From: Rotaria macrura
Lineage: Eukaryota > Rotifera > Eurotatoria > Philodinida > Philodinidae
DNA: 64,000 bases
NCBI GenBank assembly: GCA_900239685.1
Contig: OENT01000185.1
Span: forward strand, 62,001 to 126,000
Direction of reading: 5' to 3'
A program made the position numbers and the translations under genes. Within the stretch, counting starts at the first letter, position 1; every line of letters begins with the position of its first letter. The notes beneath the pieces were generated by a model. The model searched no databases and was not told where the DNA came from. It saw only the letters and a program-made list of their open reading frames with translations. This document shows positions 55,401 through 64,000 of this stretch, piece after piece.

Positions 55401-58400
55401 AAATCTATATAAAAACTAAATCAAAGCAATTAATCGTCATCATATCTACTTGTAATTCACACCAAGCAACGGCAACACTTGTTTCAGTATCCAGACCACG
55501 ATACACTGTTTTGAAAGCGCCACGACCAATTTCCTTTGCATATTTGATAAAACGTTTATCAGGACTTTTAGCAACTGCTTCTTCTTCTTCATCGTCATCA
55601 TCCTACGGAACGAGTAAAATTGTTTATAATAGTTTTAAAAATAACCGAAGTTCATTCAAACGATGACCGAACAAGTTCTAATGAAGATATTTCGAAAACA
55701 AGAGAAAATCCTCATATTAGCAAGAGAAAATTTTTAATTTTTCATCGAAAATTAATTTATAGTAAGTAAGCGAACATAATAGTTTGAACTGTATCCATGA
55801 GAAATTCTCTTTTTCCAGGACACAATGACTTCGTCTACTTAATTGCATTTCTTTTTTCTTCTTCGGAAAATAAAACCATTTCAATCCAGAGATTAATATC
55901 CGATGGGTATGTCGTTTCTCAATTTCTGCTTCTCGCTTCTCGTGCTCTTAATATTTTCTGGGTTCTTAACAGAATTTTTTTAATGGTTGCGAACAGCACT
56001 ATAATAGCCAGAAACTAACATTCGGTACAGATCACATTTCAGATATCGTTATATTTAAAAATGAAATTATCATTCTACATGCATGCCGGTAAAAAATTAA
56101 TCATTAATTATCTTTTCATCGTTGTTTATAAATGTGCAACTGGCATAATGATTTCTGTTGTGAAAAGAAACAAATGTATTTCTAGATACACAATAACGAA
56201 GATACTCAAGAAAAACCAATGTCGATAGTCATCTCATATTATGAGATGATTTAAATAATAATGCATTCGAATGGCATTGTCTCATTTTTGATTGATAGGT
56301 ATTTGACTTATTTATAATTGTTAATCTACTCGAGATTAAAGTAAATGAAAGTAAGTCAAAATCTATTTCTCAGTAAAATAACATAGGATTGATTTTTGAC
56401 AAATTCCGTTTGTCACAGAACAAAGTTTGCAGAATATTCGCATCTAACAAAATAATTTTCGGAAAAGTTCTTTTATGTTTTTGCATCCCCACAGGATACT
56501 GTAAGAGATACATCGATAAAATTTTCTTTTATAACAGGTTCTTAATGACCGGATAAAAATATTGATCACGTTGAGACAACTCTACAGCATTGTATTTTTT
56601 TTTGAACTTCTCGGTTTTCTAGATAAGTCTGAAAATATTACTTTGAAGTCACGTTCGGAATCAGCATGACTAATAAATCATAATTTAATTGGTTTTCATT
56701 TAAAAAAATTAAATTAATTGAAAACATTCTCTCATGATTAAAGATGATTGATATATCCTAAACGATGATGAATCTGTTATCATCGATATGTTTTAGTCTA
56801 TCAAAGTCAGTTTTGATTCTTTTTTCTTCTGCCATTCAAAATAAAATTTTCCCTAAATCAATTAAATCGACTACTAACTTCTCCTTGTACCGAAGCTGTC
56901 GATGAAGGTGGGGCTGGGACGGGTTGCGCTACTGTTGGAATTGGTATGTTGGATGATTTTTCATCATCAGCAGCTGAATCAGCTTGTTTTTCTTGTGATG
57001 TAGCGTGAAAATGAACATGACGATGCCCATTTTCAACGGTAATATATGTTGAAAAAGAACCATTGGCAAAATTATTTGTGTTCATTAGTGGATTTTCAAT
57101 ATCAGTTGTAGGAGTATTCGAATATGTTCTATCAAAAATCGATGGTCTTTCTGATGAATTTAAGTTGACATTCGGTGTGGAACACTCGTCATCATTTGAA
57201 GATTTAGCTGCAGCAGCATTGGCTAATATAAATTTGGATTGTTGAGATTTATGTATCGACTTGACTTGAAATCGATTAACTTTTCTTACGCACGATTCAT
57301 TTGTTGATGAAGTCTTCGTTGGTATTAATGATGATGAATTAGATTCATTCGTTCTCATTTGACTTGACTCAAGGTTATCTAATGGATGATAAAAATGATA
57401 ATGTATTTTTGTATCGTCATCCGGCTTTGTTGTTGCTGTTGTGATTATACGATCACATCGTTTAGTTGAAGATGATTTTATTCGTCGTTCATTATGCCCA
57501 TTTAAGATTACTTTCGAATCTTCACTGTCATTATCATCCGAACTTGATTGTTGCTGCTGCTGTTCATCTTTATTATAATTATTTTCATAGTTTTGTTCTA
57601 GAGATGACGTACTTGTCTTATGATTCTTTTTCAAACGACGAGTCTTTTTAATATTCGTATTATTACCATTATCGGATTCATCCGCATCTGCATCTATTGA
57701 TGATAACACAGGATAAAATTTCAATGGACTTTCATCGTCCTCTGAATAGCTGGATTGTGTTTGAATTGAGTGCTGATCGGTTGACATAGTTTTGATCACA
57801 CTATGAGCAAAAACACGGCTTATAAGAGGACACAACGGTAATTTTGATTCACTGTTACGCTAGAAATAGAATGAGAAATGAAATAATCTAATAGATTGAT
57901 GCATGTGGAAAAAAAGAACAAGCATTGTAACAAAAGAAATAAGAAAACAGGTGAATGCAGTTATTGGTCGATAGTAAACGGAAATGTTCAGTACTGTTTT
58001 CTAGATTTATATTTTTCAAAGAACTTTGAGTTGGTTCAAATAGATGGGGTTCAAATTCAATTTTTCAAACCTCGTGAGATCTGATCAAAATTAAAATTGG
58101 AAGGCTTGCCGTGACCCAAAGGAAAGAAGTATTGTTAGAACGTCAATCAAACCTAGGAGAAAACAACCAAGTTGTTCGAACCGGAAATTAAAATTGCAAT
58201 TAAATCATCTGTTTTTGTGAACAAATTCTCTCATCAATTATCTTGAACAAAACAACAGGCAAGCATATTGCTCAGAAAAACGATATTCATCATCAAAATA
58301 ACTCACGATCGTTGAAGATTCTCTTTTGGGGTTCAATGCTAATAAATTATGAAATAATTTTCTCTTGATAGGAACCGTGATTAGAATACTAGTTTGAAAA

Positions 58401-58790
58401 CTATGAAATGGAACATACCTTTTTTTCATTGCTAACTTGAGCTGATAATTTATTTATTTCCTCTGGTGAAGCCGGTGCAATAGCGTGAAAGACGAGTGGT
58501 GGTGATGGTGAATTTTCATTCGAGTGATGATTGTTAATTGGTTCATTTGAGCGATTAGTAGATTTCAATTTTGAATGAAAAAAACTGTTTATTTTTAATG
58601 TTTGTTTTTTTATATGGCTACTGAAACCATTTGTCGTCGAATGATTTTGTAAAAAATTTGTTGCACTAAATGGTTTTTTAACTTGAATTCGACTTTGTTT
58701 TTTATCATGATCTTTTGCTTCCATACTATGTACACTATTACTACTTGAGAATCTTGATTTAATACTTCGCATTGGTGACTTTGTCGTCAT
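52499..58790 (-). CDS. WNK: WNK (with-no-lysine) serine/threonine kinase
   Basis: Seven minus-strand exons (58419-58790, 56879-57859, 55450-55602, 55205-55386, 53641-55127, 53264-53586, 52499-53203) join in phase to 1400 residues. WNK kinases sense chloride and osmotic stress and activate SPAK/OSR1, which control cation-chloride cotransporters. The long N-terminus is disordered and contains RFQV (about 320-323), the RFxV docking motif for SPAK/OSR1. The kinase begins near residue 467. It shows the WNK hallmark: Lys482 inside the glycine loop ([11 protein letters not shown]) and Cys499 (VAWCELQ) where other kinases have the catalytic lysine. HRDLKCDN, a DLG motif (IGDLGLATF) and [15 protein letters not shown] follow, the last containing the expected activating serine. 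An autoinhibitory/PF2-like domain comes next ([34 protein letters not shown]). A Gln-rich stretch (54120-54260), Ser/Thr-rich linkers and a helical C-terminus complete it. Confidence 0.95.
55603..56878 (-). other. WNK: 1.3-kb WNK intron 2
   Basis: The intron separates the disordered N-terminus from the acidic run (DDDDEEEE) that precedes the kinase domain. The plus-strand frame at 55797-56018 is not protein-like. Nothing else is supportable. Confidence 0.7.
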
Positions 58791-61700
58791 TTGTTAATAG
58801 AAAGTACAGTATGCACAATATAATTCGAAACAAACTTAAATATTTTCTTTGAGGAACCAAAGAAAAATCATAATAGATTATATATGTTGTATCTGCAACA
58901 AAAACAAAATTTCGTAAGAGAAATAAAAACATTTCATCGACTTCATTGAAAAGGGTAAATCAATAAAAAAAATACGTAGACAAATAAAACATGCGTAGAC
59001 AGCTGAATGGATAAACATAAAAAATGCTTTTACTGGCGAGTACTTCGAGATAGAAATGAACCGTGAAGTATTTTGTGTGCTACCATATTTTTGAGAGAAA
59101 AACGATGTTACCTTTTTCTTTGAAAGGAAAGGTTATATTCAAAAAATAAAATTTTGCAACGTTTTCAAAAAAAAATGTCGATGTAAATTACAACAATGTG
59201 TGCTTTGGCTTACGCTTCTCTTTCATCAAACGATGTTTTTCTCGTTCTTCCTTGTTTTTTATAGGTCACAGCGGTGTAAGAAACATGTACGCATGGCTTT
59301 ATTGCTTTTTTCATGAAAGATAAAAAGTGATTTTAATAGTAAACGAGAAGAAAATGCTAAATTGTATACGAACAAAAGTGCAAATTTTAAATGTGATGTT
59401 TTAGTAGTAGGTGTGTTACGCTCATATTTTTGCTACTTTAGTTTTACTTATGAGTACAGTGTACTTGGTATCGAAGAAAAGCAGTCAGCACTGTTTTCGA
59501 TACCCTAGTACATTTAACCAGAGTTCTTAAAAATGAATGACTATTGGTAACAACTAGCTAGATAGTCTATTTATTTTTCAGTGATGTCTTGTCTGTACTG
59601 TAAATATATATATTTATATATTTATATCATCAAAGATCATAATGGAAATTATCCAATTGGATAGATTGTTTCAGAGAGGCCGCTGTCTAACATTCATCTG
59701 TTTCATGTAGAAATTTGTTCTTCGTCAGTCTATCTCTAGAGATTGAGTTTCATCTCCGATGTGTAAGAATAAGAAGAAAATAGGCTGTTTATAAGTCTTT
59801 CCTCTTCTCTCTTATTTCATTTGAAATCTATCTTTGAATTCAACTGAATCGAAAACAGCAGCTGTCATTGATAGTCTCATAATCATAGTTACTGGTTGGC
59901 ATGCAACAGCTCTTGCTTGTAATTTTCTTTATCATAAATGATCATTATATATCGCCTTTCTTTTATCAATATTAATCATCGTGAATTTCGAAAACAGTGA
60001 AAGAATGAATATTTTACACACGATTTTTACATACTGACACACATACTCATTCTTCTTTCTTCAAACATCACGAATATTGAGTGAAATTTAACCTAACGCA
60101 TTTCTTCTTATAAACCTACAATACATGACGACGTATGTTGTGTTTTACATGGCATTTCTAAAATAATTATCTACGCAAGACAATAAGGAAAACTAATTCG
60201 CCGAACTCTTCAAGAACTTGTGACACTGCTATGTACAGATCAAGATAACCTTCTTGAAAATGGTCATATCTTATAATAGAAATTCTTCTATACTGAATTG
60301 TTGTTTTGTTGAAAGCTCAGTACGAAAGAAGAAAGACTGATGAAAATAACTCTAATTAGTATTGCCATCTCAAACTACTGTCATTGATAATCTATTTTTC
60401 TGACTTTGCTTCTCTATTAGAAAAAAACCAACAAAAAATAGAGTAAAGGTCCTTTCGTATACTTATCTGCTTGATCACCACACTGATTGTTCTTCGAAAA
60501 AATAAGAATAAAAATACATATCCTTTATAGTGGAGACGCTCTTAATAGACTCGATTCTCTATATTTAGATTATTTTTTGTCAATATTCTTATCTGTTTAG
60601 GTGGGTATATTCATAAAAAAAATATCATCTGGAGTTTATGATGTCCTTACAATAATGAATATTTGCATAAAACGATATTTTTTTATTTTTTTTCTAGGAA
60701 GACTATTGCAAAATAGATCACTCTATGTGACGAAATAAAAATCTGCCTATGAAAAAAACGAGTAATTATCTCGTGCAGTCTATGTTGTCGATAGGAAGGA
60801 AAAACAGAAATAAAATAATCAAAATAACCAGACAGGAAAAATAGTAGTATTCAAAGAAACGTGAATTTTTCTTGATTTCTGTAGTCTTTCAGTATCATTT
60901 ATGCTTCATGAATTTTAAATCTCACCATAAATCAAGCAAATACAAATACACTCACGATAATGGTTTTCTGATGGACAAAATCGATGAACATATTCGATGG
61001 ATCAATGTGTACTATAAGAAGCCTAAATATCGTGATGATCTAAGAAGTTACATACTGTTGCGCTGCAATGTATGTTTTCGTTAATTCGGTCGAATGGATA
61101 GACTAGCTCTAGGGTATATATTAAGAGCAAGGAACAACAAGGAAAAGCAAAAAAAGAGAACGTCTATTTATCTCTGTCATTGATGTTACACTCGTACATA
61201 TCACAGCATCACATCTATATACCTATTAGTTGACATTGTGCTTTGTTTTTATCGCCATTAACGTACGACTAGACTGATTGAGAAAATATGTAGACAGGAA
61301 GGAAGATATCCTGTAAAATAAGGGGTGCTCTTGTGATCGGAAAACTTACGGCTGTTTGGTACTCTGGTGATTACTGCTCGTCGTAGTCTATTTTAGAAAT
61401 GAAATAACAAATTTCTGTCTCACACAAATAAATATTTGTACCATTTCATTCAAAGATAAAAAGAAGTACATTTTGTGAACCATAATCCTGTAAATCATGT
61501 GTGTGTTTTGATGCTGCTGCTGTTAAAAAATATTTGCGTTAAGTACCGCAGAGTATGATAGTATCTAGTTTGTTCTTTTCTTCTATCCACCACCCTCGCA
61601 TAGTAATTCCCAGCATCTGCTCAAATTTAATTATCTCTATACGTTTTCTTTTCATTAGTATTAGTCGTAAAGAGGGGACGTACGAGTTAAAAATGATTCT

Positions 61701-64000
61701 TCTTTTCTTTACACGAAAGCTCAACTTGGAATGCGTCTAACGTTTTTTAATTATAATATTCGATTATATCTAAATCTTTTCTTTCTTATCTACAAGATTC
61801 CGGTCACACTGAGCTCCTTAGAACAGGAATCTCATCTTGTTATCAAGAACGATTTACCTTGTATTTGTTGCTGCAAAAAATACATACACATTTAGAGCTA
61901 TGTTTTTCTCTTCCTTACGAGAGATGACGTCTCGATTAAATATATATACATATGTATTGCAACACATGTAAGCTTAGTTGTCTATATATTTGCATTATAA
62001 TGCAGCTTTGGCAGTGGTCCAACTGCGCACCATTCATCAAATTTTATGCTGCTTATACAATGTACGCATGAGAATGATGATAAATAAATTATATCTAGAT
62101 GCAGCTGACCTTTCTCTGAGATCGAAACAGAAAATAAGTATTACAGATGCCCATACAGATAACCCAACAATACAGACGTCATCAAGACCTTATCATTTGT
62201 TTTTTTTTGTTGGCAATCGCGGAACCAAGACATCATTATACATTGTATTCTTCTCTCAGATCTTATGAATAATGTATAGTAAATATGTTTGATAATGATT
62301 TTAAAGGGTTACTCCTAGTGCTTTTGAATTTTTCGATTGATAAAAATACTTGAGATGATGAATACGATACGAGTAATTGGATTTTATTTCAAGAGATTTG
62401 TTATTTTCTTGTTGACATCTAAAAGCAAGACTTGCCATGTCACTCATCATATCAACAACAGACCAAATGATCTACTTACAGAAGGTATAGATATGTGCGA
62501 TGTCTAAAGTCATGATTTGAATATCATTAGAACTATTGCTGAATTAAAAAAGAATATCAATAATATTGAGAAGAGAATTGATATTTGACACTCGTCCATA
62601 CTTGTAATATACAAATATAGATTCAGAGATGAAAGCTATATTCAGATTACTTAAAAAATAAATATGATGAAAACACTACTGATAATGATTACGTCGCAAT
62701 CATATTAGATGCTTCATGCATTTCAAATTACATTTCAATCTGAAATTACAGAACCATTCATGAATATTAATGGATGATGCAAGACAGATAATAAAAATCA
62801 TTCTTGCAAAAGAAAAACATTATTATTTGAAAAACTGTCGTTTCATTCTTAGTAAACTATTTTTTCTACGAATATTATAAATAGTATACCATCATGTTCA
62901 ATAAGATCGACTTAAAATGAACTTATTGACGAACTATCGAGTATATTTCAGTTTCGTTTAGAATTATTAATATTCATTTGATTGAGAATAGAGAAATTGA
63001 GCCTAATTGATTTATACTGATTTGAACATCTACAAGTTATGAATATGTTGACTAATTATAAAAGAAGAACAAGTAAATAGTCTAGAATTCTTGAATAAAA
63101 TAAATTAAAGAATGTTATTTTCGTATATTTGACTTAATTGTTGAGTTTTATTTGAAACTACGACATTTATTCAATGGTTTTCATCAAAAAACATATCCTC
63201 ATGTTTATGCACTGCTTCCAATGATCTATTTTTTATATTTATTATTGGAAAAATTTGCTTCAGAAGAAAAACGATTCAATGTAATAGAATTACTAGTTTT
63301 ATATTGATTTATTTAACCTAACGATTTTAGTATTAATCTTTCTTAAAACCAAATACGCATATCGACATTTGTCTTTCGACGGAGGACTACAGATTTATCG
63401 ATGCGTACTATTCATTATTCATCTAACTGACATTACTCTACTATTGGGTACGAGCAACATACGTATACTATATTCTTGTCTCCGAAAGATTAATCACGCC
63501 AATTAGAGATAAGAATTCATTCTCTATAACCTATTCTATACTATGTTATTTTCCTCTATCTAAAAATCACATGAATCTTATTCTCAATGATGAAGATAAT
63601 TATTCTTATGGTTGAAAGGAATTATAAATATTTTAAAAGTAAAACTAATTCGATATTAATAATTGTGAAAGAGTTGAATTTTGTTCCCGACGTTATGAAT
63701 CCAATTTCGTGTCGATAGTTTGGATATGATCATGAAAATTTCATATGAAATTTACAGACGATTCACACGATATTTATTCAAATGCTCGGCAGAAGTAAAA
63801 GAGAGCATGTGTTGTGACAACAAAAATATCGCTATTTGTATTTGCTGACAAAGATTAGAAAATGATGACATTTGCTGTTATCGTAAAAGCAAAAAGGAAT
63901 ATAAAAGACGATCAAAGTATTATATTTACCACCTTTTTATTTTGTAAAATTATCTAAACTGTTTCATTATAGAAGCAAAACAGAACCAGATTGCTTTTCC
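58791..64000. other. WNK 5' flank and distal AT-rich DNA
   Basis: No gene was recognised in these 5.2 kb. Frames at 60872-61084, 61539-61740 and 61978-62268 overlap on both strands or lack protein-like composition. The final 50 bases contain a TTCATTATAG-like acceptor (about 63970), which might precede an exon beyond the window edge, but this cannot be judged here. The WNK promoter should lie just upstream of 58790. Confidence 0.45.
59461..59511 (+). other. Stem-loop upstream of WNK
   Basis: GTACTTGGTATCGAAGAAAA plus GCAGT pairs, across the 4-nt loop CAGC, with ACTGTTTTCGATACCCTAGTAC. The pairing has small bulges and covers about 20 base pairs. It could be a short regulatory hairpin or a fragment of a palindromic element; it is short for a pre-miRNA. 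Confidence 0.4.

Noticed and set aside
61978-62268. 96-codon plus-strand frame in the WNK 5' flank
   Set aside because: It starts with TTG, shows no family pattern and has no adjoining exons.

Overview
The window is AT-rich animal (metazoan) DNA. Its genes are broken by many small GT-AG introns, mostly about 45-110 nt, with a few introns of 1-2 kb. The supported gene set is eukaryotic and includes animal hallmarks: a goosecoid homeobox gene, a WNK kinase, TAF1, a HELLS/LSH-type SNF2 ATPase, DcpS, CDIPT and an Ig-domain surface protein. Compact introns, AT richness and polypyrimidine-AG acceptors lying just 5' of several start codons would suit a small invertebrate with spliced-leader trans-splicing, such as a bdelloid rotifer. 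That placement is inference only. There are no prokaryotic operons, rRNA genes, convincing tRNA genes or CRISPR arrays.

Layout, left to right: 1686-2992 (+) a disordered, basic-tailed protein, probably nuclear; 4201-5188 a non-autonomous DNA transposon with 8-bp target-site duplications; 5309-6310 (+) phosphatidylinositol synthase (CDIPT); 9283-11569 (+) scavenger decapping enzyme DcpS; 15290-16349 (-) a two-Ig-domain secreted or membrane protein, divergent from 16597-16836 (+), a 79-aa cysteine-rich protein; about 10.5 kb without a recognisable gene (16837-27331); 27332-30492 (-) goosecoid; 31970-42027 (-) TAF1, 19 exons, without zinc knuckle or bromodomains; 42326-47746 (+) HELLS-like ATPase, head-to-head with TAF1 about 300 bp apart; 47747-52498 almost empty; 52499-58790 (-) WNK kinase; 58791-64000 no recognised gene.

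The genes do not form a pathway. They are housekeeping and developmental genes: TAF1 and HELLS both act on chromatin and may share a promoter. The gene-poor DNA beside goosecoid is where long-range regulatory elements would be expected.

The least expected content is a set of small mobile or palindromic elements, four of them inside TAF1 and HELLS introns: 33143-34108 (8-bp duplication GTTAGAAT), 36003-36369 (C/G-capped), 42770-42886 (perfect 53-bp-arm palindrome) and 44023-44555 (large fold-back). A fifth, 4201-5188 (duplication GCGATATC), lies just upstream of CDIPT. I see no transposase in any of them. No clearly new multi-gene system is visible; the best candidates for undescribed biology are these element families, the shortened TAF1, and the 79-aa cysteine-rich protein.
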